This document shows positions 1-10,800 of a stretch of DNA of 64,000 nt, piece after piece. A program made the position numbers and the translations under genes. How positions within the stretch are numbered: the first letter of the stretch is position 1; each line of letters begins with the position of its first letter. The notes under the pieces are model-generated. The model had not been told where the DNA came from. It did not search any database and saw only the letters and a program-made list of their open reading frames with translations. This DNA comes from Antedon mediterranea (lineage: Eukaryota; Echinodermata; Crinoidea; Comatulida; Antedonidae): positions 10,457,001-10,521,000 of the forward strand of contig NC_092680.1 in NCBI RefSeq assembly GCF_964355755.1. The letters run 5' to 3'.

Positions 1-2496
1 GAATTTCAAGACAGTCTTATTCATACATTAAAGGAAAATAACATTGATAGAACGGACTGTATTCTCTTAGGGGATTTTAATTTGGATGCAAATGACAACA
101 ACACACTTAATAATAACTTTTTTTCAATAATGGACTGCATTTGCATGACTCAACTTATAAACAGTCCAACAAGAAAAACGCTTACTACTAGTACAATAAT
201 TGATCATATTTATACAAATATTCATAAATTTAAAATACATTCCGGTACAATTTATACAGACATATCTGACCATTTCCCTATTTTTGCTGTTTTTGAAGAT
301 GTTACATTAGGCCTAAGAATAAAAGATAAGCCAATAACTATAACAAACAGAAACTTTAAAAATTATAAAGTTGAAAATGTTATTTCTTAACTGGCTTATT
401 GTAATTGGCGAGAAGTGTATGATACCAATGATACAAATACAGCCTATAATAATTTTAATGATATATTTCTGAATGTTTGTGATAAACATGCCCCAATTAC
501 AACGCAAAATCCAAAGAAACAGCATGTGAATAAACCTTGGCTTTCCAAAGCAATCAAGACAAGCATAAACAAAAAGAACAAAATGTACTCAAAGTGTATA
601 AAAAGAAATTTTAATCCAGAGATATTTTCACGCTATAAGAAATACAGAAATATATTAACAAGTGTAATCAGAAAGGCTAAAAAAATATATTACGGTAAAC
701 TGTTCAGAAATTGTAAAAACGATAGTGGAAAAATATGGAACAATATAAACATGCTAATTAAAGGATCTAACTCTAATGATCACGGAAATCCTCTCGATAC
801 ACGCAGAGTGGTCTATGACATGGGTGAGCAAATAAGTAACGGTCCAGAAAATTGTGCTTCAACTTTCAAAAATTATTTTGTTAACATAGGGCCAAATTTA
901 GCCAGCAAAATTAATGAAAACTCGACACCACCTTCTGATTATTTACAAAATCCCATAACGCCTTCTTTTTTCTTGAAACCAATTACACATTATGAAATTA
1001 AAAATCTAATTAAAAATATAGATATAAAGAAGTCATCTGGTTATGATTACATGTCTGGGCGTCTAGTCAAAGACTCTGCTTCCCATATTAGTAGACCACT
1101 TGAGCATGTATTTAATTTATCATTTATTAATGGGATCTTCACAGATGCTCTGAAAATAGCAAAGGTGTATCCTATTTTTAAGAAGGGAGAAAAAGATGTT
1201 ATAAACAATTACAGGCCTATTTCTGTTCTACCAATTTTAGCCAAAATATTTGAAAAATTTGTTAATGTCCGAATGTTATAATTTCTCGAAAACCACCATA
1301 TTCTCTATGATCACCAATATGGATTTAGGAAAAATTACAACACTACATTGTCTCTTGTAAATCTAGTAAATTCAATTATCAAGAAAGTGGATGAAGGTAA
1401 AGTCACTATTGGAATCTTCATTGACATGGCAAAGGCATTTGATACAATTGATCATAATATTTTACTTAACAAACTTCATCACTACGGGATAAGAGGAATT
1501 TGCCTGGATTGGTTTAAAAGTTATCTAACAAACCGAAAACAGTTTGTAAATTATGGTGGATGCAACTCCACCGAAGAACGTATTACACATGGTGTGCCTC
1601 AGGGCTCTGTCCTGGGACCAACACTTTTTCTTTTGTTTATAAATGACTTACCAACTTCATCAACATTCTTTAATTTTCGATTATTTGCAGACGACTCAAA
1701 TCTTTTTCACACATATGATGGAAAACACACTAATATCAATCTTGATGAAGTATCTTTTCAATTAAATAAAGTATTAAAATGGTGCAAAGCAAATAAGATA
1801 ACAATTAACTCGTCCAAAACAAATTTCATTATATTCCAACTTCACAACTATAGGTAATATTATAATTGATAATAAGTACATCCAGGAAGTATCTGAATTC
1901 ATGTTTATTGGCCTAATTATGGATAAACATTTGACATGGAAAAACAACATAGAGAAAATTAGAACTACTATTAAAAGAAAAATTGGAATCATTTTTAAAT
2001 TGAGACATTTTCTTCCACAGAATATTCTTTTATTAATTTACAAATCATTTATACAACCACATATCATGTATGGGGAAGTAGTTATTCATCGTATTTACAA
2101 CCTATCTTTTTACTTCAGAAAATGGCAGTGAGAGCAATTTCTTTTAGTGACTTTACCTCCCATTCCCAACCTTTATTTAAACAATTTAATTTGCTAGATG
2201 TATTTAAGTTACACAAATTATGTATTTCCTTATTCATGTTTGATCTGTATCACGATAAATTGCCTCATGATCTAAACGAATATGTAACACTTATCACCCA
2301 TTCATCTGAAACTAGACAAAAATGTAAGGGAAATCTATACCAACCTAAGGCAAATAGTACATCCGGCCAATTTTCCATTACCTGTATAGGCACAAAAATA
2401 TGGAACGAAATACCAATACAAGTCCGGGAAATTAAATATAGGAAACATTTTAAAACCAAAGTCATAGAACTCCTGTTGGAGTCATACAATTTGTGA
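1..2496 (+). pseudogene. LINE ORF2 (APE endonuclease-reverse transcriptase), copy 1, partial and broken
   Basis: The protein would nick target DNA and copy the element RNA by target-primed reverse transcription. The frame is open from base 1. Visible endonuclease motifs are GDFNLD (about 70-87) and SDHFPIFA (about 265-290). RT motifs follow: YRPISVLP (about 1210-1235), IDMAKAFDTIDH (motif A, about 1420-1455), GVPQGSVLGP (motif B, about 1590-1620) and FADD (motif C, about 1686-1700). In-frame TAA codons at 388-390 and 1279-1281 interrupt one otherwise continuous frame. A frameshift lies near 1845-1860 and another near 2070; after the second the frame reads WGSSYSSYLQPIFLLQK, typical of LINE C-terminal regions. 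The reading ends at TGA 2494-2496. All these lesions are shared with copy 2, so the element was dead before the duplication. Confidence 0.88.
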
Positions 2497-2858
2497 GTAA
2501 ATGTATGGCATTAATATATACATGTGTGTATATGTATGTATATACAATTGAAACGGAATGATATGTGTGTGTGTATGTATATGTATATGATTTACAGTAT
2601 AATTTATATATGTTATATATATATACATCTATTATCATTATTACTATTATACTATTATTTATTAGTAATTAAATTCTATCATAATATGATTTGTTTGATT
2701 TGAATAAAATTGAAATATTTTAGTTATACAGGGAGTGGAGCTTGATAGGCATGAAGTTGCCTTTTCTCTTCTTCCTTTTTATCCAATTATTTTAATATTT
2801 TATATTATAATGTTATGTTTATGTGTTGTTTTTTTTGGATGAATAAAGAAAGAAATCA
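2497..2858 (+). other. 3' UTR of the CR1/L2-like element, copy 1
   Basis: AT-rich, non-coding. It holds an alternating TATG/TATA microsatellite at about 2510-2625, which is one TA unit longer than in copy 2, and a terminal AATAAA at 2842-2847 followed by AGAAAGAAATCAC. No ORF of note is present. Confidence 0.7.
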
Positions 2859-2861
2859 CTT

Positions 2862-3981
2862 TTTTGTTTGACATTTTGTTTTCCTTTCTCCGATCTTTTT
2901 TGGATTATCTTGTCCATGGACCAATTAGGGTACTCGTACCCAACGAGCGCATGTTTAATCTTTTTCATAGTTTCTCGTCTTTTTTAGTGACAACTTTTTC
3001 ACATCTGTCAACCAGAGTGTTAACCACACTTAACTTATGTTCCAATGGATGGCAGGAGTGAAAATTTAAGTATTGGTCTGTGTGGGTCTTTTTTCTGTAA
3101 ACTGTCGTCGTCAGGTCTCCATTGTTCAGTGTAATTATGATGTCTAAGAAAGGTAATGTATTGTTAGACATATGCTCAGTTGTAAATTTTATGTTACCTG
3201 TTTTGTCAATTGTGTTTAAGTGTGAGTTAAGATGTTCCGCTGATCCTTCTGGATTGAGAGCTAATATGTCGTCAACATACCTTTTCCAATATGTTGGCTT
3301 CATTCCGTCTGGTGCTGTTTGCAGTGCTTTTTCTTCTAAATCCTCCAGATACAAATTTGCAACGATCGGGCTGATGGGACTGCCCATGGCAATACCGCCA
3401 ATCTGTTTATATATTTTGTCCTGGAAGCTGAAATAAGTGGTATTAATAACAAGTGATAGTAAATCTATTATATCTCTAATGACCATGTTTGTGCGTTTTT
3501 TCAGTGTCTTATCTTGTGAAAGTCTCCTTTCTACTATTTCTATTGCTTCTTTGGTGGAGGTTTTTGTGAAAAGAGACACAACGTCAAACGAGACAAATGT
3601 GTGATTTTCAGGAATGTCAAGCGTGATTAGTTCCTCAACTAGTTGTTTTGAATTGTCGACGTGGTGGCAGGAGGTGCCAACCAACGGAGAGAGGATTTCA
3701 GCTAATTTTTTGCCCAAGTTATAGTAGATGGTGTTTCAATCCACAATAGGTCGTAGTGGAACATCAGGTTTGTGGATTTTGGGTAAACAGTATAACCTTG
3801 GTGTGATTTCTTCAGTTGGGAATAAAGTAGCTTTCTCTTTATTGCTAATTTTCTTTTCATCTAGGAGCCGTTTTAATATTTTAACATACTGTGTTTTGTA
3901 TCTTTTGGTAGGGTTGTGGTTTAAGGCTTGGTATACCTTATTGAGCATCCCTTGGACTTTTTTTATATAATCAACTTTGTC
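2862..3981 (-). pseudogene. Penelope-like reverse transcriptase, copy 1, broken
   Basis: Read on the minus strand from about 3981 down. The pre-RT region (DKVDYIKKVQGMLNK) leads into LPKIHKPDVPLRPIVD, then an in-frame TGA at 3736-3738. The same frame resumes with SFDVVSLFT (catalytic Asp region), GGIAMGSPISP and RYVDDIL (catalytic YVDD), then the Penelope-typical VYRKKTHTDQYLNFHSCHP. A stop at 2965-2967 follows a frameshift. In the shifted frame the expected thumb motif is legible (ALVGYEYPNWSMDK) until the LINE boundary. Penelope RTs are related to telomerase RT and work with a GIY-YIG endonuclease. The TGA and the frameshift are present in both copies. Some stretches were displayed with TTG as start; I do not regard that as a real start. 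Confidence 0.9.
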
Positions 3982-4032
3982 CCAAAATTGTACAACAACT
4001 TACTAAAGAGGAGGCTCCGACAATCCCATTTG
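3981..4032. repeat. Inverted 52-bp Penelope terminal arm, copy 1
   Basis: These 52 bases match the reverse complement of 29645-29696 with two mismatches. The matching sequence encodes the C-terminal tail of the GIY-YIG endonuclease. Penelope RT coding reads open up to about 3981 and hits a stop (4000-4002) once inside the arm, so the arm is a separate, inverted piece fused to the 5'-truncated element. The next 44 bases (4033-4076) are unassigned. Confidence 0.75.
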
Positions 4033-4076
4033 ATCTTACTTAAAATACTATACAGTGATCCAGATGAACCTTTTTA

Positions 4077-4095
4077 CTAATCTCTCTCTCTCGCT

Positions 4096-4162
<67 letters not shown>

Positions 4163-4187
4163 TCTATCTCTCTCTCTCTCTCTCGCT

Positions 4188-4256
<69 letters not shown>

Positions 4257-4293
4257 TCTATCTCTCTCTCTCGCTGATCTCTCTCTCTCGCTG
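4077..4293. repeat. Short satellite/microsatellite tract between two retroelements, copy 1
   Basis: CT runs, including two very long pure (CT)n stretches, separated by CGCTGATC cores of the 19-bp satellite. It lies between the Penelope fragment and the second LINE. The tract has the same length in copy 2 (36065-36281). Confidence 0.9.
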
Positions 4294-6690
4294 ATTAACA
4301 ACTTCAATATTTATACCTATCATAGAACGCATAGGAAGGGTGGTGGAGTGGCTGTATATGTTAATTCTGAATTTCTGTCGCGAAGAATACCTGAAATAGT
4401 AGTACCCGAAGAGCTAGAGTGTGTTTGGGTTTTTATAAGACCGAAGAGGCTTCCTAGAGCTGTATCCTCTATTATAGTTTGTGGAATATATATTCCACCT
4501 AATTCTTCTGACCAACAACTACTTTTGGATCATATTATTAATTCTCTTGACAGTCTTAAACTTAAACACCCAGACGCTGGCTTCATTATTATGGAGGACC
4601 TGAACAGAACTGACCTAGCCCCACTATGCCGTGCACATAACCTAAAACAAATTGTGAAAGAACCAACGCGAGGGGATGCAATACTAGATATTATAGCCAC
4701 CAATCTGAAGCAGTATTATTGCGATCCCCGAATTGTGTCGCCGATGGGTGCTAGCGATCATAATTGTGTTCTGTTGTCAGTAACTACAAGGACGAATAGC
4801 AACAAAATCGAAAAGCGTGTAATCAGACCAATGAAAGCGAAAAGTGTTGAAGAATTTGGCCGTTGGATAACTACCCATGACTGGAACGAGGTTATTAACG
4901 CGAGTACTACTGAACAGAAAACGCAATCATTTTATTTGTCATTGACTTCTGCTATGAACACTTTCTTCACGGTTAAATCCATTAAGATACATCCAACTGA
5001 TAAGCCATGGATTTCACAACAAGCAAAGGATCTTATAATGAAACGTCAACACGCTTTTACTAATCATGGTAAATCGCTGGAATGGAAATTCTATAGGAAT
5101 AAGGTACAAAAAGTGATCAAGAAAGACAAAATGAACTTTTACAATGAACGTTTATTAAACTTAAAGCCACTAATCCCCATAAATGGCACCAAGGCGTGCA
5201 GATGTTAGCTAATAAAACTAAACCCCAACCACTTATTAGTGTTGGGGATATTCCGCAGGATGACTATCATGGTATAAGTAATTTTGTAAACAACCATTTT
5301 GCTATAACTTCCCAAAGCAGACCTAGTATTGATTTATGTAAGCTTCCTACGTATTTACCTGCTAATAAACCCCCTAATGTAAAAGAATGGGAAATGTACA
5401 ATTAATTAAGAAAAGTTAAAGTAAATAAGTCCCCGGGCCCTGATAATGTGCCTAACAGATTAATAAGAGATTTTGCATGCGAACTAAGCATCCCTATGAC
5501 TAATATCTTAAATGCCTCCCTCAGTGAGGGTCATGTCCCAACTATGTGGAAAGAGGCTATTGTTACTCCGGTTCCCAAAGAAAATGGTTGTACTAGGGGC
5601 TTCATTAAAAAATGGCTCTTAACCAATATGGTTGCCGTAAACACTTTTCTACAACCCATAATTTGGTTGATCTACTAAATGTGTTCTATGAAGGTAGTAA
5701 CATTCCCAAATCTGTTGGTCAGTTAGTTTTAACTGACTTTAGTAAAGATTCGATTGTGTTGACCACGCAATAGCAGTTTCTAAATTAGTAACACTTGGCT
5801 GTAGACCTGAAATTGTACCGTGGTTAATTAGCTTTTTGTCAAACAGAACCCAACAAGTACGCTATAAATCCACCTTATCAATGAGTGTTAATCTAACATG
5901 TGGCGTCCCTCAAGGTACGCTCCTTGGGCCTATGATCTTTCTTGCTCTAATTAATGATGCCATGCAAGACTCGCCATGTAAAACTTGGAAATATGTAGAT
6001 GATTTGTACATAGGACAGATAGTAAAAAAGGATGAAATTTCCTCAATTCAGAATGATGTTGCTTTACTGAATGTATGGTCTAATGAAAACAAACAAAAAC
6101 TTAACCCAACTAAATGTAAAACTATGTATTTTAACTTTCAATATGAACATGAACCCCTTTTGATTGGTAATGCTACAATTGAAATCGTTAATGAAACTAA
6201 GTTACTAGGTTTATGGATACAAGCTAACCTCAAATGGGACCGTAATGTTAAAGAAATTGTATCCAAAGCCAGCAGACGTCTGCATATATTATGTAGATTA
6301 AGAAAGTTCAATCTTCCGAAATTTGATCTTGTAGATGTATTTAAGAGTTACATAAGACCAAGTGTTGAATATGCTGTCCCATGAGTATGGCATTCTAGTC
6401 TCACTAAGAAACAAAGTGATATGATAGAATCTGTCCAAAAAAAGGGGTTGCAGAATAATATTGTGTAATGACTACATATGTTATGACCAGGCACTCAATG
6501 ATCTTTCTTTAGACACTTTATCTGATAGAAGGCGTAATCTATGCTATAAGTTTGCTCTGAATTGTTCAAAAAGTATTCATTTTGGAAAATGGTTTCCAGT
6601 GAAGAATGTAAGTAACATGAAACTAAGACGTGTAAAGTATCAACAACCCAAATGCAGAGTTGAAAGATATAGAACAAGGCCAACAGCCAT
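4294..6690 (+). pseudogene. Endonuclease-reverse transcriptase ORF of the second LINE, copy 1, broken
   Basis: The endonuclease part shows RKGGGVAVYV (about 4334-4363), GIYIPPNSS and ASDHNCVLL (the SDH motif, about 4750-4775). A frameshift near 5170 moves the reading from the frame ending at TAG 5206-5208 to the frame continuing at 5196. An in-frame TAA lies at 5403-5405. RT sequence follows with KSPGPDNVPNRLI, GVPQGTLLGP (about 5900-5930) and KYVDD (catalytic, about 5990-6004). Motif A (TDFSKAFD) is split here by copy-specific lesions: a 28-bp deletion at about 5623/5624 and a 1-bp deletion near 5747 leave 5624-5747 out of frame. A TGA at 6382-6384 and an extra A near 6445 break the C-terminus. 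The usual RPISLT block between the fingers and palm is absent in both copies. The coding end is displaced to 7597-7632. Confidence 0.87.
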
Positions 6691-6710
6691 TAAGTCGCGT
6701 GCTACAATGC

Positions 6711-6804
6711 ATAATGATACGGGACCGACAGACAGACCGACAGACAGACCGACAGACAGACCGACCGACATAGTGAACTATAGTCGCGTCCACGCGACTA
6801 AAAA
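6711..6804 (+). repeat. (GACAGACC)n-hairpin module, first direct copy, copy 1
   Basis: ATAATGATAC, then GACCGACAGACAGACC repeats, then CGACATAGTGAACTATAG, then a perfect hairpin TAGTCGCG (6781-6788), loop TCCA, CGCGACTA (6793-6800), and AAAA. The same module recurs at 7495-7594, where it ends the insertion. Confidence 0.8.
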
Positions 6805-7494
6805 GGCATAATTTTGACGAATTTTTTTACTTTTTCATTAAAAACGTGCGCAAATTATCCAATTCGACGTGCTCGTATGACGTAATTTTAAGTCTAAATT
6901 GTTTAAAAGATGGTAAAATTATTAGAAAAGGCTGCAAAAACATAAATCGCGCAAAAAAAGTATGTATTTAACGATACGTGCGCACCACGCGCGTAAAAAT
7001 TTGCGCGCGTATGGGAATTTTTGACATGCTCAAAATGACAAGAAACGCGTAGAAAGTTGATTAAAAATGAATTTTTCGCATTTTAAAATTTTAAATGCGC
7101 GTTCGCGCGTAACTTTGTGGCTTTCTGACTCATGGCAATTTTGTAAACGCTTAAAATTGCCTGAAACGTACTCTTATTTCATCGAAAATAAATTTTGAAA
7201 ATTTTAAGCGCGCGTACGCATGCGTTACATGCGCTACGCACGTAATTGTACTGCCATATGATGATTTATGCCCTGAAATTTATGAGTACCAAATTTTATT
7301 TAATTGTGATTCATGGTTGTGAAGATATGATTACAAACGTGATTTCGTTACATCGTACGTAGACCGCGTAATTTTTTATTGCGCACCGTGAAAACATAAG
7401 CACATCGATTCCTGGCCATAAAGAATATACTGTGAAAAATTGACTTAGCTAGATTAAACTGATATCAAGATAAGGTCAGAAAGCGATAAAACGC

Positions 7495-7594
7495 ATAGTG
7501 ATACCGGACCGACAGACAGACCGACAGACCGACAGACCGACAGACCGACCGACCGACATAGTGAACTATAGAGTCGCTTCCACGCGACTAAAAA
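7495..7594 (+). repeat. (GACAGACC)n-hairpin module, second direct copy, copy 1
   Basis: Same order as 6711-6804: ATAGTGATACC, GACAGACC repeats, CGACATAGTGAACTATAG, then a hairpin weakened by AGTCGCTTCCACGCGACT, and AAAA. It forms the right end of the 906-bp insertion and contains its right terminal inverted repeat. Confidence 0.8.
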
Positions 7595-7596
7595 GT

Positions 7597-7899
7597 GCAA
7601 TACCATACCTTATCTCGCTTCTAAATGAATAATCAGTATATATCACCCAGTACAGCTATGCGATTCTTATTGGTGCTTTAAGGTGTTTTTTTTTTCTATT
7701 TTAATATTTTAAGCTAAACTTTTTTAATGTTCCTGTATTGTATTTCTTGTGTAAATTGCCTCCTTTTTTTAATATATAATTATTATTGGTTTTATACTTT
7801 TATACAAATTTTAATATTGAGAAAATGTAAATATCTTTGTAATTCAGCTAAGGCTGCGATAATGATATTGAAATAAATGAAATGAAATGAAAAAAAAAA
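7597..7899 (+). other. Displaced last codons, 3' UTR and tail of the second LINE, copy 1
   Basis: 7597-7632 encodes the last eleven residues AIPYLISLLNE plus TAA, in continuation of the frame before the insertion. The rest is an AT-rich 3' UTR, AATAAA at 7872-7877, GAAAT repeats and an A10 run. Confidence 0.75.
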
Positions 7900-10800
7900 T
7901 CTATCTCTCTCTCTCGCTGATCTATCTCTCTCTCTCTCTCGCTGATCTATCTCTCTCTCGCTGATCTATCTCTCTCTCGCTGACTTATCTCTCTCTCTCG
8001 CTGATCTATCTCTCTCTCGCTGATCTATCTCTCTCTCGCTGATCTATCTCTCTCTCGCTGATCTATCCCTCTCTCGCTGATCTATCCCTCTCTCGTTGAT
8101 CTATCTCTCTCTCGCTGATCTATCTCTCTCTCGCTGATCTATCCCTCTCTCGCTGATCTATGCCTCTCTCGCAGATCTATCTCTCTCTCTCGCTGATCTA
8201 TCCCTCTCTCGCTGATCTATCCCTCTCTCGCTGATCTATCCCTCTCTCGCTGATCTATCCCTCTCTCGCTGATCTATCTCTCTCTGGCTGATCTATCGCT
8301 CTCTCGCTGATCTATCGCTCTCTCGCTGATCTATATCTCTCTCGCTGATCTATCCCTCTCTCGCTGATCTATCTCTCTCTCGTTGATCTATCTCTCTCTC
8401 GCTGATCTATCTCTCTCTCGCTGATCTATCCCTCTCTCGCTGATCTATCCCTCTCTCGCTGATCTATCTCTCTCTCGCTAATCTATCCCTCTCTCGCTGA
8501 TCTATCCCTCTCTCGCTGATCTATCCCTCTCTCGCTGATCTTTCCCTCTCTCGCTGATCTATCTCTCTCTCGCTGATCTATCTCTCTCTCGCTGATCTAT
8601 CCCTCTCTCGCTGATCTATCTCTCTCTCGCTCGCTGATCTATCCTTCTCTCGCTGATCTATCTCTCTCTCGCTGATCTATCCCTCTCTCGCTGATCTATC
8701 TCTCTCTCGCTGATCTATCTGTGTCTCGCTGATCTATCTCTCTCTCACTGATCTATCTGTGTCTCGCTGATCTATCTCTTTCTCTCGCTGATCTTACTCT
8801 CTTTCGCTGATCTATCTCTCTCGCTGATCTATCTGTGTCTCGCTGATCTATCTCTCTCTCTCACTGATCTATCTGTGTCTCGCTGATCTATCTCTCTCTC
8901 TCGCTGATCTAACTCTCTTTCGCTGATCTATCTCTCTCGCTGATCTATCTGTGTCTCGCTGATCTATCTCTCTCTCGCTGATCTATCGCTCTCTCGCTGA
9001 TCTATCTCTCTCTCGCTGATCTATCGCTCTCTCACTGATCTATATCTCTCTCGCTGATCTATCCCTCTCTCGCAGATCTATCTCTCTCTCGCTGATCTAT
9101 CTCTCTCTCTCTCGCTGATCTATCGCTCTCTCACTGATCTATCTCTCTCTCGCTGATCTATCTCTCTCGCTGATCTATCTCTCTCTCGCTGATCTATCCC
9201 TCTCTCGCTGATCTATCTCTCTCTCGCTCGCTGATCTATCCCTCTCTCGCTGATCTATCTCTCTCTCGCTGATCTATCCCTCTCTCGCTGATCTATCTAT
9301 CTCTCGCTGATCTATCTGTGTCTCGCTGATCTATCTCTCTCTCGCTGATCTATCGCTCTCTCGCTGATCTATCTCTCTCTCGCTGATCTATCGCTCTCTC
9401 GCTGATCTATCTCTCTCTCGCTGATCTATCTCTCTCTCGCTGATCTATCTCTCTCTCGATGATCTATCCCTCTCTCGCTGATCTATCTCTATCTCTCTCG
9501 CTGATCTATCTGTGTCTCGCTGATCTATCTCTCTCTCGCTGATCTATCTGTGTCTCGCTGATCTATCTCCCTCTCGCTGATCTATCTCTCTCCCGCTGAT
9601 CTATCTCTCTCTCGCTGATCTATCTGTGTCTCGCAGATATATCACTCTATCTCTCGCTGATCTATCTCTCTCTCGCTGATCTATCTCTCTCGCTGATCTA
9701 TCTCTCTCTCGCTGATCTATCTCTATCTCGCTGATCTATCTCTCTGTCGCTGATCTATCTCTCTCTCTCGCTGATCTATATCTCTCTCGCTGATCTATCT
9801 CTCTCTCTCGCTGATCTATCTCTCTCTCTCACTGATCTATCTATCTCTCTGTCGCTGATCTATCTCTCTCTCGCTGATCTATCTCTTTCTCGCTGATCTA
9901 TCTCTCTCTCGCTGATCTGTCTCTCTGTCGCTGATCTATCTCTCTCTCGCTAATCTATCTCTCTGTCGCTGATCTATCTCTCTCTCGCTTATCTATCTCT
10001 CTCTCGCTGATCTATCTCTCTCTCGCTGATATATCTCTCTCTCGCTGATCTATCTTTCTCTCGCTGATATATCTCTCTCTCGCTGATCTATCTCTCTCTC
10101 GCTGATCTATCTCTCTCTCTCGCTGATCTATCTCTATCTCGCTGATCTATCTCTCTCTCGCTGATCTATCTCTATCTCGCTGATCTATCCCTTTCTCGCT
10201 GATCTATCTCTCTCTCGCTGATCTATCTCTCTCTCTCGCTGATCTATCTCTCTCTCGCTGATCTATCTCTCTCTCGCTGATCTATCTCTCTCGCTGATCT
10301 ATCTCTCTCTCGCTGATCTATCTCTCTCTAGCTGATTTATCTCCCTCTCGCTGATCTGTCTCTCTCTTGCTGATCTATCTCTCTCTCGCTGATCTATCCC
10401 TCTCTCGCTGATCTATCTATCTCTCGCTGATCTATCTGTGTCTCGCTGATCTATCTCTCTCTCGCTGATCTATCGCTCTCTCGCTGATTTATCTCTCTCT
10501 CGCTGATCTATCGCTCTCTCGCTGATCTATCTCTCTCTCGCTGATCTATCTCTCTCTCGCTGATCTGTCTCTCTCTCGCTGATCTATCCCTCTCTCGCTG
10601 ATCTATCTCTATCTCTCTCGCTGATCTATCTGTGTCTCGCTGATCTATCTCTCTCTCGCTGATCTATCTGTGTCTCGCTGATCTATCTCCCTCTCGCTTA
10701 TCTATCTCTCTCCCGCTGATCTATCTCTCTCTCGCTGATCTATCTGTGTCTCGCTGATATATCTCTCTATCTCTCGCTGATCTATCTCTCTCTCGCTGAT

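Larger units (their letters stand above)
1..2858 (+). mobile_element. CR1/L2-like non-LTR retrotransposon, copy 1, cut by the window's left edge
   Basis: This is the 3' two thirds of the element that is complete at 30210-34846; base 1 corresponds to base 31991. It contains the second half of the APE endonuclease, the RT, the C-terminal region, a 3' UTR and an AATAAA signal at 2842-2847. The element ends near 2858, where Penelope-derived sequence in the opposite orientation begins. ORF1 and the endonuclease N-terminus would lie left of the window. Assignment to the CR1/L2 group rests on RT motif style and the absence of a long poly(A) tail; the exact clade was not tested. Confidence 0.85.
2859..4032 (-). 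mobile_element. Penelope-like element, RT-side fragment, copy 1
   Basis: Minus-strand Penelope-like retroelement sequence bounded on the left by the 3' end of the CR1/L2-like LINE and on the right by a 52-bp arm (3981-4032) that is the inverse of this family's GIY-YIG tail. The endonuclease half of this copy would lie left of base 1; in copy 2 it is visible at 29461-30209. The 5' part of the Penelope ORF upstream of the RT is missing, so the copy is 5'-truncated. Confidence 0.85.
6691..7596. mobile_element. 906-bp non-autonomous insertion with TIRs, in the LINE C-terminus, copy 1
   Basis: The LINE reads CRVERYRTRPTAI up to about 6690 and resumes at 7597 with AIPYLISLLNE and a stop (7630-7632), so the intervening 906 bp is an insertion. 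The ends are inverted: TAAGTCGCGTG at 6691-6701 and CACGCGACTA at 7581-7590. GCCAT (6686-6690) and GCAAT (7597-7601) could be an imperfect 5-bp target duplication. Inside are two direct copies of a roughly 95-bp (GACAGACC)n-plus-hairpin module and a CpG-rich interior (CGCGCGTACGCATGCGT type words at 6960-7250) in an otherwise AT-rich context. No ORF is credible; the translated TDRPTDRPTD repeat is a by-product. It is probably a MITE-like element; the family is unknown to me. Confidence 0.65.
4294..7899 (+). mobile_element. Second APE-type non-LTR retrotransposon, 5'-truncated, copy 1
   Basis: The element starts abruptly inside the endonuclease domain at a satellite junction (GCTGAT then AACAACTTC) and ends with AATAAA (7872-7877), repeated GAAAT units and a run of ten A (7890-7899), after which satellite resumes. 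It carries a 906-bp insertion (6691-7596) just before its stop codon. 5' truncation plus a 3' A-rich tail is the hallmark of target-primed reverse transcription. It belongs broadly to the Jockey/CR1/I group of APE LINEs; I could not assign a clade. It is a different family from the element at 1-2858. Confidence 0.88.

Noticed and set aside
3122-3436. Plus-strand ORFs (3122-3436, 3728-3970 and their copy 2 equivalents) as genes
   Set aside because: They are antisense shadows of the Penelope RT, which shows clear RT motifs on the minus strand.
3736-3738. TGA in the Penelope RT as a recoded (selenocysteine) codon
   Set aside because: No SECIS-like structure was identified, the residue is not a conserved Cys position, and the gene has further lesions. 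A simple nonsense mutation is more likely.
2859-4032. Penelope element as a telomere-associated (Athena-type) element marking a chromosome end
   Set aside because: Telomere-associated types lack the endonuclease; this family has a GIY-YIG domain, and no telomeric repeats are present.
6720-6811. TDRPTDRPTD repeat protein continuing the LINE ORF
   Set aside because: It is the translation of the (GACAGACC)n module of the inserted 906-bp element; the genuine LINE C-terminus resumes at 7597.
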